From CAISCU01 sp051861545 (GTDB taxonomy: Bacteria > Bacteroidota > Bacteroidia > UKL13-3), in the NCBI GenBank assembly GCA_051861545.1, contig JBIMKP010000006.1:67881-131880 (forward strand): a stretch of DNA of 64,000 nt, in the 5' to 3' direction. A program made the translations under genes and the position numbers. The number at the start of each line of letters is the position of its first letter. Position 1 is the first letter of the stretch. The notes under the pieces were generated by a model that saw only the letters and a program-made list of their open reading frames with translations, was not told the origin of the DNA and did no database searches. Of this stretch, positions 10,672-19,385 are shown in pieces.

Positions 10672-11141
10672 GAAAAATAGTATTTATTCTAATAATTTTA
10701 TTGGGAATTCTAAATGAATCAAAAGCGCAATGCATTGATTCATTGAGAATAAGTCCTACATTTCCTTGTCCAGATTTATTGTATAACCCTGTTTGTGGCT
10801 GCAATAATGTCACTTACAGAAATTTGTGTTATGCATTAAACAGGAACGGAGTATTGTTCTACACTGAAGGAACCTGCACCGGTTTTGAATTAGATGTATT
10901 TCCAAATGTTGCTTCACAAGAAGACATTATAACTATGACCTTTTCGCAATCTCAAGAAAAAAGTGCCAGTTTTATGTTGGTTGATGTTTGGGGGAAAGTT
11001 TTTATTCAAAGAACCTTACCTGCACAAAAGCGATTTGAATTTCAGTTGAACGAATTGGTTTATTTACCAAGAGGACCTTATATCGCAATAATTTATAACA
11101 CAGAAGGAAATTACAGATATGTAAAATTCGTAAAATTGTAA
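10668..11141 (+). CDS. Secreted Kazal-like protein with probable T9SS C-terminal tail
   Basis: 157 residues. An N-terminal signal peptide ends near ESKAQ, and the mature chain starts with a small cysteine-rich module. NPVCGCNNVTYRNLCYA followed by TEGTC fits the Kazal serine-protease-inhibitor pattern, although cysteine spacing is not canonical. The last 80 residues (FPNVASQEDIITM to GNYRYVKFVKL) resemble the type IX secretion C-terminal domain. The start codon overlaps the stop of the multi-PAS kinase (ATGA), so translation is probably coupled. A protease inhibitor coupled to a kinase operon is unusual; a role in sensing or guarding against external proteases is only inference. Confidence 0.78.
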   Translation: MRKIVFILIILLGILNESKAQCIDSLRISPTFPCPDLLYNPVCGCNNVTYRNLCYALNRNGVLFYTEGTCTGFELDVFPNVASQEDIITMTFSQSQEKSASFMLVDVWGKVFIQRTLPAQKRFEFQLNELVYLPRGPYIAIIYNTEGNYRYVKFVKL

Positions 11142-11305
11142 GCAAAAGTGAGTCGAAAATCAAAATAAAATTGCTAGAGAAATAATTTTTTGGGCAACAA
11201 TCTTACAAATTTTATTAAATAGATTTTTTTAATTGTTTCAGATTCAAGGGAAAAGGCTTATTATTGCGTCCCCAAATACTAGAAAAAGGTTTTTTAAACA
11301 TTTTG

Positions 11306-11336
11306 TTGTGAATTAGAAAACCTTGCCCTATTTTTG
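11306..11336 (+). promoter_or_regulatory. Promoter of the rplM operon
   Basis: TTG at 11306-11308, a 20-nt spacer, then TATTTTTG at 11329-11336. This matches the Bacteroidota vegetative consensus (-33 TTG/TTTG, -7 TAnnTTTG). Transcription would start near 11340-11343, giving a short leader with AAGAGA just before the GTG start of rplM. The same TATTTTTGCA string occurs in two other promoters of this window (18121-18151 and 41276-41305, both minus strand). Confidence 0.65.
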
Positions 11337-11363
11337 CAACCCATTTAATATAAAGTAAGAGAC

Positions 11364-11807
11364 GTGGACGCATTGAGTTACAAAACCATTTCTGCCAACA
11401 AGGCAACATCAACCAAAGATTGGTTGGTAGTTGATGCTGAAGGACAGACATTAGGACGTTTTGCCAGTAAAATTGCCAATATTCTAAGAGGCAAACACAA
11501 AACCAACTTCACACCGCATGCAGATTGTGGTGACAACGTGATTATTATCAATGCTGATAAAATCCGTTTTACAGGAAACAAAATGAACGAAAAGGAATAC
11601 AAATTCTTCTCAGGTTACCCTGGAGGATTGCGTTTCGAAGTAGCGAAAAACATTTTGGTACGCAGACCTACTTATATTGTAGAACATGCAATAAAAGGTA
11701 TGTTACCTAAAAATAAATTAGGTGCAGAATTATTCCGCAACCTATATGTGTACGCTGGATCAGAGCATCCACATAGTGCACAACAACCTAAAGAATTAAA
11801 ATTCTAA
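11364..11807 (+). CDS. rplM: 50S ribosomal protein L13
   Basis: 147 residues, full length for L13, a 23S rRNA-binding protein that acts early in large-subunit assembly. Recognised by VVDAEGQTLGRFAS, FTPHADCGDNVIIINADK and KGMLPKNKLG. The start codon is GTG at 11364; the resulting N-terminus MDALSYKTISANKAT is typical of Bacteroidota L13, and a purine-rich AAGAGA sits immediately upstream. First gene of the ribosomal block, followed 3 bp later by rpsI, the usual L13-S9 pairing. Confidence 0.97.
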   Translation: MDALSYKTISANKATSTKDWLVVDAEGQTLGRFASKIANILRGKHKTNFTPHADCGDNVIIINADKIRFTGNKMNEKEYKFFSGYPGGLRFEVAKNILVRRPTYIVEHAIKGMLPKNKLGAELFRNLYVYAGSEHPHSAQQPKELKF

Positions 11808-11810
11808 TCG

Positions 11811-12197
11811 ATGGAAGTTAATAACGCAATTGGAAGAAGAAAAACAGCGGTTGCCCGTGTGTACTTAACAGCAGGTACAGGCAAAATGACTGTTAACGGA
11901 AAAGAAATTAAAGAGTATTTTCCAAGTATCGTTTTGTTGAGTGCAGCTCATAAAGCATTTGAAGTAACTAATACAAACGGTCAGTTTGATGTAAATGCAC
12001 ATCTTGATGGTGGTGGCATGAACGGACAAGCTGATGCTTTGAAATTAGCTATCTCACGTGCATTGGTAAAATACAGTGCAGAATTGAAACCAGCATTAAA
12101 GGCAGCAGGTTTATTAACCCGTGACCCTCGTATGGTAGAACGTAAAAAACCGGGTCAGAAGAAAGCCCGTAAGCGTTTCCAATTCGTAAAACGTTAA
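11811..12197 (+). CDS. rpsI: 30S ribosomal protein S9
   Basis: 128 residues, normal length. Family signatures are IGRRKTAVARVYL at the N-terminus, GGGMNGQADALKLAISRAL in the middle and the basic C-terminal tail KKARKRFQFVKR, which in S9 reaches into the decoding P site. It lies 3 bp after rplM and 19 bp before rpsB, clearly in one transcript. Confidence 0.97.
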   Translation: MEVNNAIGRRKTAVARVYLTAGTGKMTVNGKEIKEYFPSIVLLSAAHKAFEVTNTNGQFDVNAHLDGGGMNGQADALKLAISRALVKYSAELKPALKAAGLLTRDPRMVERKKPGQKKARKRFQFVKR

Positions 12198-12216
12198 TCC
12201 GAATCTTTATAATTAT

Positions 12217-12960
12217 ATGTCTAAAATCACTCAAGAAGAGTTGTTGGAAGCGGGCGTGCACTTTGGTCACCTTACCCGCAAATGGAATCCGAAGATGGCT
12301 CCTTACATTTTCATGGAGAAAAACGGAATCCACCTCATCGATCTACACAAGACAGCTGTTAAGCTGGATGAGGCCGCACTAGCCATCAAAAACATTGTTA
12401 AATCAGGCCGTAAGGTGTTGTACGTTGCAACAAAAAAACAAGCCAGAGAAATCATCGAAAACGAAGCAAAGCGTGTTAACATGCCTTATGTTAGTGACCG
12501 TTGGTTAGGTGGTATGTTAACGAACTTCACTACCGTACGCAAAAGCATCAAGAAAATGCAAACTCTTGATAAATTAGCGTCAGATGGTACTTACACCAAC
12601 ATCAACAAAAAAGAACGTTTGATGATCGAACGTGAAAAAATTAAACTTGATAAAGTTTTAGGTGGTATTGCTGACTTAAACAGATTACCTGCCGCTTTAT
12701 TCATTGTTGATATCAAACGTGAACATATTGCTGTTGCAGAAGCAACTAAGCTTAATATCCCAACTTTTGGTATTGTTGATACTAACTCTGATCCAACATT
12801 AGTAGATTTCGCAATCCCTGCAAATGATGATGCAGCTAAATCAATTGCTCTAATCACTAAATACATTACAGATTCTATCGTTGAAGGTCTTAGCGAACGT
12901 AAACGTGAAAAAGAAGAAACTGTAGAAAAAGAAGCAGTAGTAGAAAAAGAAGAAGCATAA
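12217..12960 (+). CDS. rpsB: 30S ribosomal protein S2
   Basis: 247 residues. The N-terminus LLEAGVHFGHLTRKWNPKM, VSDRWLGGMLTNF and the GIVDTNSDP segment are S2 hallmarks. S2 binds late to the small subunit near the neck and interacts with S1. The final 20 or so residues are a low-complexity charged tail of Glu, Lys and Val repeats. rpsB followed by tsf is a widely conserved order; here a terminator-like hairpin separates them. Confidence 0.97.
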   Translation: MSKITQEELLEAGVHFGHLTRKWNPKMAPYIFMEKNGIHLIDLHKTAVKLDEAALAIKNIVKSGRKVLYVATKKQAREIIENEAKRVNMPYVSDRWLGGMLTNFTTVRKSIKKMQTLDKLASDGTYTNINKKERLMIEREKIKLDKVLGGIADLNRLPAALFIVDIKREHIAVAEATKLNIPTFGIVDTNSDPTLVDFAIPANDDAAKSIALITKYITDSIVEGLSERKREKEETVEKEAVVEKEEA

Positions 12961-12983
12961 TCTTATATTATACTATTCCAATA

Positions 12984-13034
12984 CAAAAAGAGAATTTGAG
13001 AATTACCCGCGTAAATTTCAAGTTCTCTTTTTTT
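12984..13034 (+). terminator. Terminator or attenuator hairpin between rpsB and tsf
   Basis: AAAAAGAGAA and TTCTCTTTTT arms with inner TGAGAATT/AAATTTCA pairing around ACCCGCGT, ending in a run of seven T. It would end or attenuate transcription before tsf, allowing a different EF-Ts:S2 ratio. Confidence 0.6.
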
Positions 13035-13075
13035 AAATAGACATTTCAAAATCAAAAAAAATAAATATTACTATT

Positions 13076-13903
13076 ATGTCAATTAGTGCAGCCGATGTAA
13101 ATAAACTCCGCCAAATGACCGGCGCTGGTATGATGGATTGCAAAAAAGCTTTAACTGAAACCAATGGCGATTTCGATGGTGCCGTAGATTTTTTACGTAA
13201 AAAAGGTGCTAAAATTTCTGCTAACCGCGCAGATCGTGATGCTAAAGAAGGTGCAATTATTGCTAAAACTTCAGCAGACAATAAATTAGGTGTAATTATC
13301 CAATTGAGCTCTGAAACAGATTTCGTTGCTAAAAATGCAGATTTCGTTGCTTTCGCTCATAGCTTAGCTGATGTGGCTCTTGCTTCTCAGCCTGCTGATA
13401 TCGATGCTTTAAAAGCTCTTCCAATGGAAGGATTAACTGTTGGTGATAAAATCATTGAACAAGTTGGTAAAATTGGAGAGAAAATCGATGTTGTTAAATA
13501 CGAATTAGTTAATGGTGATAATATCGTTGCTTACATTCACGCTGGTAATCGCTTAAGTGTACTTGTTTCTCTAAACAATGCTCCTACTGAAGCTAATATC
13601 GCTGCTGGTAAAGATGCTGCTATGCAAATTGCTGCTCTTAACCCGGTTGGTGTTGATAAAGCTGATGTTGATCCTACAATTATCGAAAGAGAAATTGCAA
13701 TTGGTATGGACCAAGCTCGTGCTGAAGGAAAACCTGAAAACATGTTAGAAAAAATTGCTCAAGGAAAATTAGGTAAGTTCTACAAAGACAATACTTTATT
13801 AAACCAAGAGTTTGTAAAAGATGGTAGCAAAACTGTTGCTCAAATGTTAAATGAGGCTGAAAAAGGTCTCACAGTTACTGCTTTCAAAAGAGTTTCTCTT
13901 TAA
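13076..13903 (+). CDS. tsf: Elongation factor Ts
   Basis: 275 residues, normal length for EF-Ts, the guanine-nucleotide exchange factor that recycles EF-Tu. The N-terminal UBA-like domain is seen in VNKLRQMTGAGMMDCKKALTE, followed by the core segments IIQLSSETDFVAKN and the C-terminal LLNQEFVKDGSKTVAQML. It follows rpsB as in most bacteria and is closed by a strong terminator. The third-position codon choice is rich in GCT and GTT, typical of highly expressed genes. Confidence 0.97.
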   Translation: MSISAADVNKLRQMTGAGMMDCKKALTETNGDFDGAVDFLRKKGAKISANRADRDAKEGAIIAKTSADNKLGVIIQLSSETDFVAKNADFVAFAHSLADVALASQPADIDALKALPMEGLTVGDKIIEQVGKIGEKIDVVKYELVNGDNIVAYIHAGNRLSVLVSLNNAPTEANIAAGKDAAMQIAALNPVGVDKADVDPTIIEREIAIGMDQARAEGKPENMLEKIAQGKLGKFYKDNTLLNQEFVKDGSKTVAQMLNEAEKGLTVTAFKRVSL

Positions 13904-13913
13904 TCTTATTCTT

Positions 13914-13947
13914 AAAAATCCTCACCAATTGGTGAGGATTTTTTTTG
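13914..13947 (+). terminator. Terminator after tsf
   Basis: Perfect inverted repeat AATCCTCACC-AATT-GGTGAGGATT extended by A and T runs and followed by TTTTTTTT. Confidence 0.88.
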
Positions 13948-14022
13948 CCCTCATTTTTTATTCAATTTATTTTCCTCAATTTTATTGAGCCTTTTAAAAA
14001 CAAAATTCCTAATCTAAAAATA

Positions 14023-14730
14023 ATGAAATACAAAAGAGTCCTTCTTAAATTAAGCGGTGAAGCTTTAATGGGTAATTTACAATATGGTATCGACCCAGCT
14101 ATTCTCGACCAATACTCAAATGATGTGAAAAAAGTAGTAGATGCCGGTGTTGAAGTTGCGATTGTAATTGGTGGAGGAAATATTTTTAGAGGTGTACAAG
14201 GTGTTGCCGGCGGTTTAGTTGACCGTGCTCAAGGAGATTACATGGGAATGCTTGCTACTGTTATTAATGCAATGGCTTTACAAGGAGCCCTTGAAAAACT
14301 TGGTATCAAAACTCGTTTACTTTCTGCCATACACATGGAACAAATTGCTGAACCTTTTATTCGTAGAAGAGCAGTTCGTCACCTTGAAAAAGGTCGTGTT
14401 GTAATTTTTGGCGCTGGTACTGGAAACCCATACTTCACAACAGATACCGCTGCTTCTCTTCGCTCTGTTGAAATTGAAGCAGATTTAGTTCTAAAAGGTA
14501 CCCGTGTTGATGGTATTTATACCGCTGACCCTGAAAAAGACCCTAATGCTACTCGTTTCGAAAATATTAGTTTCGAAGAAGTTTATGAAAGAGGTTTAAA
14601 TGTGATGGACCTAACCGCCATTACTCTTTGCCAACAAAACAAAATGCCTATCGTTGTTTTTGATATGAACAAAGATGGTAATTTCTTAAAAGTTTGTAAA
14701 GGCGAAAACGTTGGAACTACTGTTTCTTAA
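14023..14730 (+). CDS. pyrH: UMP kinase
   Basis: 235 residues from the ATG at 14023, giving MKYKRVLLKLSGEALMG, the standard UMP kinase N-terminus. An in-frame upstream ATG at 13945 would start inside the tsf terminator and is rejected. UMP kinase makes UDP from UMP with ATP and belongs to the amino-acid kinase fold. Motifs: LKLSGEAL, IVIGGGNIFRG, GAGTGNPYFTTDTAA and the KGTRVDGIYTADP segment. Position next to tsf is conserved in many bacteria. It ends at a strong terminator. Confidence 0.96.
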   Translation: MKYKRVLLKLSGEALMGNLQYGIDPAILDQYSNDVKKVVDAGVEVAIVIGGGNIFRGVQGVAGGLVDRAQGDYMGMLATVINAMALQGALEKLGIKTRLLSAIHMEQIAEPFIRRRAVRHLEKGRVVIFGAGTGNPYFTTDTAASLRSVEIEADLVLKGTRVDGIYTADPEKDPNATRFENISFEEVYERGLNVMDLTAITLCQQNKMPIVVFDMNKDGNFLKVCKGENVGTTVS

Positions 14731-14746
14731 ATAGATTCTTATACAT

Positions 14747-14776
14747 AAAAAAGGCAGCTCTGGCTGCCTTTTTTAT
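14747..14776 (+). terminator. Terminator after pyrH
   Basis: Stem AGGCAGC / GCTGCCT with loop TCTG, flanked by an A run and TTTTTT. It separates pyrH from the convergent xseAB pair. Confidence 0.88.
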
Positions 14777-14846
14777 TGCCTCAAATGTATTCTTGTTTTA
14801 TGCTAAATCTACAGAAAATTCTGTTTTGCTGCAATCAAACAAAATT

Positions 14847-15071
14847 TTAAACCCTCAATTCATCTTCAGTTGATGATGAATCAAGCTCTTTCAAAATCCT
14901 ATTCACATCTTCTTCTGTTGTAGTTAATTTTAACTTACATACTTTGATAAGTTGAGCAGCTCTTTTCACCTTTTCTGAAAGTTCATCAACCGATATTTCA
15001 CCCTGTTCTATTTCTGAAACAATCTTTTGAAGTTCTTCAAACGCTTTCGTATAATTTTCACTTTCACTCAT
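14847..15071 (-). CDS. xseB: Exodeoxyribonuclease VII small subunit
   Basis: 74 residues, normal for XseB. NYTKAFEELQKIVSEIEQGE and the following SVDELSEKVKRAAQLIK match the family's helical hairpin, which wraps the large subunit. Exonuclease VII degrades single-stranded DNA to oligonucleotides. It overlaps the 3' end of xseA by 8 bp, which implies translational coupling. Confidence 0.93.
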   Translation of the reverse strand: MSESENYTKAFEELQKIVSEIEQGEISVDELSEKVKRAAQLIKVCKLKLTTTEEDVNRILKELDSSSTEDELRV

Positions 15072-16536
15072 TTCCTTGATTTTTATTTGTTGAATTTACA
15101 ATACTAATAATATTACCATCAAAAACAGTTGTACTAATTGTATCACCATTTTTTAACTCTTCAATGTTTTTTATGGCTTTCCCGTTAAGCAGTGTAATAC
15201 TATAACCACGTTTTAAAACATTTGAAGGGCTCATATTCACTATGTTCTTTTCAACATTAGCTAATTCTATTAAACTGGTTTTAACCTTTAAAACACTTTG
15301 CAATTGCAAATTTCCTTTTAACTGTGCAACTCTCAATTTGAACTGATTTAATTGTGAATTTGAGTCCTTTCGAATGGTATTAGCGAAACTTCTTAATGAC
15401 TCTTTATACTTATTTGATAATGTATTTGTGCCCTTAACCAGATTAATTTTTGTGGATTTTAAAGAATCGTTCTCGTTTTTGAATATAAATTGCGCTTGCT
15501 GCTGCAATGACCTTGAAAGACCTTTTACTTCATTGTGATTTGATAGAAGAATATTATCGGTAACAGAACGAAACAACTTTACTTCCGATTGAAATTTTGC
15601 ATTCTCTTCGTTTAAAAGTCGTTTCGATTTATCAATAACTTTTTTCTCGGCATCTTGAACTGGAACTGAAAAATTATGGAACTTTTGAAGTAAATATTCA
15701 GCTAATTTAGTAGGTGTAATAGCATTTGAAAATGATATCATTTCGGATACAGTTTCGTTTGTAGCATGCCCAATTCCAGTAATAACAGGAATTGGAAACA
15801 AGGCAATTTCTTTTGCTAATTGATAATTATTATAACAAGATAATCCAACATCACCACCGCCACCGCGAATAATGGCAACAACATCAAAATGCTGCTTAAC
15901 CTTTTTAATTCTTCTAAGCTGTGTTAATATACTTGGAATAGCTTTATCGCCTTGAAGTAAAGAAGGGAAAAGCAGATGAAAAAACTTATAGTTCCATGAA
16001 TTTGATTCAATCACCTTAAGAAAATCAACATAACCTTTGCTAGTTTCAACAGAGATAATTGCAATTCGTTGAGGTAAAAGCGGAATGCTAAGCATTTTAT
16101 TTCTGTTATAAAATCCTTCTGCTTTTAGTTTATTTATTGCTTCTATTTTCTCCTTTTCAAGATCTCCAAGGGTGAAACTTGGATCGATATCTAAAATCCA
16201 TAGTGAAAGTCCATGGCTGGTATCAAAAGTAATTTTTGCCAAAAAGAGAATTTTAATTCCATCTTTTAATGGCTCCTTTAATAAGCGCTGGAAATTATTA
16301 TTTACTCTGAAATAATCATCTTTCCATAAGTATGACTTAATCTGAGCAATTATTTTTCCATCTCTCTTTTCAACCAACTCGGGGTAGCAATGTCCTGATT
16401 GTTTGTAGAAATTAAGTTTGTTCATTTCAGCTTTAACCCAAAACGAACTTTTATATCTTTCTTCTAAAGTCTTCTCGATGCTTTTTGTTACCTCAAGCAA
16501 AGAGAAGACTTGTTTATCATTTACATTTTCGGGCAT
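15064..16536 (-). CDS. xseA: Exodeoxyribonuclease VII large subunit
   Basis: 490 residues. An N-terminal OB-fold (SFWVKAEMNKLNFYKQSGHCY) precedes the catalytic region with RIAIISVETSKGYVDFL, AIIRGGGGDVGLSCYNN and PVITGIGHATNETV. The usual GHETDxT triad reads GHATNET here, which I believe is a variant shared by other Bacteroidota rather than a defect, but this was not checked. A long helical coiled-coil segment follows (about 300-420) and the C-terminus has KRGYSITLLNGKAI. It forms an operon with xseB. Confidence 0.95.
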   Translation of the reverse strand: MPENVNDKQVFSLLEVTKSIEKTLEERYKSSFWVKAEMNKLNFYKQSGHCYPELVEKRDGKIIAQIKSYLWKDDYFRVNNNFQRLLKEPLKDGIKILFLAKITFDTSHGLSLWILDIDPSFTLGDLEKEKIEAINKLKAEGFYNRNKMLSIPLLPQRIAIISVETSKGYVDFLKVIESNSWNYKFFHLLFPSLLQGDKAIPSILTQLRRIKKVKQHFDVVAIIRGGGGDVGLSCYNNYQLAKEIALFPIPVITGIGHATNETVSEMISFSNAITPTKLAEYLLQKFHNFSVPVQDAEKKVIDKSKRLLNEENAKFQSEVKLFRSVTDNILLSNHNEVKGLSRSLQQQAQFIFKNENDSLKSTKINLVKGTNTLSNKYKESLRSFANTIRKDSNSQLNQFKLRVAQLKGNLQLQSVLKVKTSLIELANVEKNIVNMSPSNVLKRGYSITLLNGKAIKNIEELKNGDTISTTVFDGNIISIVNSTNKNQGNE

Positions 16537-16595
16537 TTTGACACAAGGCTAATTCTAACATAGAATATCGGTAAATCTTTTAGATTTACAAAATT

Positions 16596-18062
16596 CTATT
16601 GTCCCTGAGCCAATGAATATCCTGCTTTTTCGCCGAATTTTCTAAGAATTTCAGCAGTAGAAACCATTAAATCTGCAGAAACTCTTGAAGACAATCCAAA
16701 CATTTCTTCCAAATTAGTAGTGCTTGGAACTTCAATTCTCGCTCTGTATTGGTCAACACATTCTGTAAATACACTTCCTGTTGGCCAAACCTGAGTTCCT
16801 CTATTAGAAATCATAATTAATTTCTGCTCCCCTACTAAGTGTTTCTGAATAATTGGAGCCAATTCTGCAGCTGTTAAAGTTGATTCAATAAATAAATCAA
16901 CCCCAACAATTTTAGATTCTTCCTTAACCTGGTTTCCTAACATCATTTTTTGCTCACTTGGAGCAATTGGTCTGTGAAATCCTGCTGATGTAGCTTTTGT
17001 ATCTCTTGCAGCATTTTCTTTAGGTGATTTTCCTAAATTAGAAATAATCGCCTTTGCAAAATCTGTTGTACTTAATGAAGGAGTGCTTCTGTCGCCAAAA
17101 TCTCCTGTATGAACTCCATTTTCTAATGTGTACAACAATGAATTTTCAATCAGATTTGCATGGTCCATGAAACCTAAATAACGTAACATCATAAATCCAC
17201 TTAACAATAAAGCAGTTGGATTAGCAATGTTCTTTCCAGTAATATCCGGAGCTGTTCCATGAACCGCTTCAAAAATCGAAATATGCTCCCCTACATTGGC
17301 TGATGGAGCAAAACCCAATCCTCCCACTAAACCAGCACATAAATCACTCATGATATCACCTTGTAAATTGGTTAATACCACAATTTCGAACTGCTGAGGT
17401 TTAGCTACTAATTTCATAGCCAAATCATCAACAATCATATCATTAGCTTCAATTTCAGGATATTCTTTTGCTACTTCATAAAAAGTTTCTAAGAACAATC
17501 CATCAGTAAGTTTCATGATATTGGCTTTGTGCGCACATGTTACTTTGTGAAAACCTTCACGTTTTGCCATTTCAAAAGCAAATCTGTGAACCTGAGTGCT
17601 ACCTGGACGAGTAATAAAACGACGGCACAATGCTACATCTTGAGAAAGCATATGCTCGATTCCACCATAAGTTCCTTCAATATTTTCGCGAACAATTGTG
17701 ATATCGATTGGAATTCCTGCTTTTGAAAAAACAGTTTCAACCCCATTTAGTGATTTAAAATGTCTTCTATTGGCAAATGTACTCCAAGTTTTACGAGCAG
17801 TTACATTAATACTTTTAACTCCTTTTCCTTTTGGAGTTTCCATTGGACCTTTAAACAAAATTCCATTGCTTTCAACACTGGCTTTAGCCTCATCTGTCAT
17901 TCCGGTGCTAAAACCGGCTTCATAAAATTTCTTTCCCATATCGATATACTCGTAGGAAAGTGGAACTTGTGCAGCATCAAAAATACTGATTACTGCATCC
18001 ATAATCTCGGGACCAATTCCGTCCCCTTTTGCAACTGAAATTTTAATTGGATTCATTGACAT
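16596..18062 (-). CDS. icd: Isocitrate dehydrogenase (NADP-type, long form)
   Basis: 488 residues from the ATG at 18062 (MSMNPIKISVAKGDGIGPE); an upstream in-frame ATG at 18086 and an internal one at 18056 are alternatives. It catalyses oxidative decarboxylation of isocitrate to 2-oxoglutarate in the TCA cycle. Seen: VAKGDGIGPEIMDAV, the substrate loop with IVRENIEGTYGGIE, NLQGDIMSDLCAGLVGGLG with the metal-binding Asp residues, and EAVHGTAPDITGKNIANP near the nucleotide site. The last ~140 residues form a C-terminal extension typical of this Bacteroidota/alphaproteobacterial form. NADP rather than NAD specificity is assumed from the family. Confidence 0.92.
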   Translation of the reverse strand: MSMNPIKISVAKGDGIGPEIMDAVISIFDAAQVPLSYEYIDMGKKFYEAGFSTGMTDEAKASVESNGILFKGPMETPKGKGVKSINVTARKTWSTFANRRHFKSLNGVETVFSKAGIPIDITIVRENIEGTYGGIEHMLSQDVALCRRFITRPGSTQVHRFAFEMAKREGFHKVTCAHKANIMKLTDGLFLETFYEVAKEYPEIEANDMIVDDLAMKLVAKPQQFEIVVLTNLQGDIMSDLCAGLVGGLGFAPSANVGEHISIFEAVHGTAPDITGKNIANPTALLLSGFMMLRYLGFMDHANLIENSLLYTLENGVHTGDFGDRSTPSLSTTDFAKAIISNLGKSPKENAARDTKATSAGFHRPIAPSEQKMMLGNQVKEESKIVGVDLFIESTLTAAELAPIIQKHLVGEQKLIMISNRGTQVWPTGSVFTECVDQYRARIEVPSTTNLEEMFGLSSRVSADLMVSTAEILRKFGEKAGYSLAQGQ

Positions 18063-18120
18063 TTGGTTGGTGTTTCTGGTAAACATTTGAAAACATGAAT
18101 AGTTTCATTTTTTCGAGCTG

Positions 18121-18151
18121 CAAAAATAAACAACATTAGCTCGGCTACCAA
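18121..18151 (-). promoter_or_regulatory. Promoter of the isocitrate dehydrogenase gene
   Basis: On the minus strand, TTG (18151-18149), 20-nt spacer, TATTTTTG (18128-18121). It matches the Bacteroidota consensus and predicts a start of transcription near 18115. Confidence 0.6.
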
Positions 18152-18189
18152 GTAATGTATACCAAATTAATAAAACGTATTTTCGAAAA

Positions 18190-19383
18190 ATGAATCAAAA
18201 GCAAATTTTTCTGGCTCATCAGGCTCAAACCACCCATTTTCCTATGATGATGGAAATGGCAAAAGCAGAAGGAAATTATATTTATGATACCGATGGCAAA
18301 AAGTACCTCGATTTGATTTCTGGCATATCTGTAAGTCACTTAGGACATGGTAACCCCGCTGTTAAAGAGGCAATTAAAAACCAGGTTGATGATTATATGC
18401 ATCTGATGGTTTATGGTGAATTTATCCAGAGTCCACAAATTAAATTGAGTCAGAAATTAAGTTCAATACTTCCAAATAATCTTGATTGTATTTATTTGGT
18501 AAATTCTGGTGCAGAAGCAACAGATGGTGCTCTAAAACTGGCAAAACGAATCACAAAAAAAAGTAAAATCATTGCAAATAAAAATTCATACCACGGAAGT
18601 ACACATGCAGCATTGAGTTTAAATAGTGATGAATATTATAAACAAGCATTTCGTCCTTTATTACCAGATATTCATTTTATTGAATTCAACAATTTAAATG
18701 ATATCCAACAAATAGATGAGCAAACTGCTTGCGTGATAACAGAAGTTGTTCAAGGAGAAGCGGGTTATATACCTGCCACTTTAGATTTTTTAAAAGCTTT
18801 AAGAAAGCGATGTGATGAAACATGCACTTTACTCGTTTTTGATGAAATACAAAGTGGAATGGGCAAAACCGGAAGCATGTTTGCCTTTGAACAATATGGC
18901 GTAGTTCCAGATATTTTATTATTAGGTAAAGCATTGGGAGCAGGAATGCCAATTGGCGCTTTCGTTTCATCAAAAGCAATGATGAATACTTTGACTGATG
19001 AACCGATATTAGGCCATATAACAACCTTTGGCGGACATCCAGTAATTGCAGCTGCAGCATTGGCAGGAATCAATGAATTAGAAAGAATGAATCTAATGAG
19101 TTCAATTCCTGAAAAAGAAAATTTATTCCGTAGAAATTTGATTCATCCAGCTATTGAAAAAATTACTGGTAAAGGATTGATGCTGGCTGTTCAATTAGAT
19201 AGTTTCGAAAACAACCTAAAAGTGATTGAACATTGCATGGAAGCTGGATTAATAACAGACTGGTTTTTGTTTGCGAATAACAAAATAAGAATTGCACCTC
19301 CACTCACTATTACAAATGAAGAAATTTTAAATGCTTGTTCTATCATTATAGAAAGCATTAACAAAGTTTATGGAGAAAGATAA
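18190..19383 (+). CDS. Class III pyridoxal-phosphate aminotransferase
   Basis: 397 residues, fold-type I class III aminotransferase (acetylornithine/ornithine/4-aminobutyrate group). Motifs: VNSGAEATDGALKLAKR (cofactor phosphate site), SYHGSTHAA, LLVFDEIQSGMGKTG (Asp contacting the pyridine nitrogen) and ILLLGKALGAGMPIGAF, where the Lys should form the Schiff base. The substrate cannot be fixed from the sequence; no arginine or lysine biosynthesis genes are adjacent, so I do not call it argD. Followed 2 bp later by a membrane protein gene, so probably first in a three-gene operon. Confidence 0.88.
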   Translation: MNQKQIFLAHQAQTTHFPMMMEMAKAEGNYIYDTDGKKYLDLISGISVSHLGHGNPAVKEAIKNQVDDYMHLMVYGEFIQSPQIKLSQKLSSILPNNLDCIYLVNSGAEATDGALKLAKRITKKSKIIANKNSYHGSTHAALSLNSDEYYKQAFRPLLPDIHFIEFNNLNDIQQIDEQTACVITEVVQGEAGYIPATLDFLKALRKRCDETCTLLVFDEIQSGMGKTGSMFAFEQYGVVPDILLLGKALGAGMPIGAFVSSKAMMNTLTDEPILGHITTFGGHPVIAAAALAGINELERMNLMSSIPEKENLFRRNLIHPAIEKITGKGLMLAVQLDSFENNLKVIEHCMEAGLITDWFLFANNKIRIAPPLTITNEEILNACSIIIESINKVYGER

Positions 19384-19385
19384 GC

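Noticed and set aside
13945..14022. Upstream extension of UMP kinase
   Set aside because: The extension starts within the tsf terminator and adds a sequence not found in UMP kinases.
15064..16536. Inactivated exonuclease VII because GHETD reads GHATN
   Set aside because: The rest of the protein is intact and paired with xseB; the variant is probably a lineage form.
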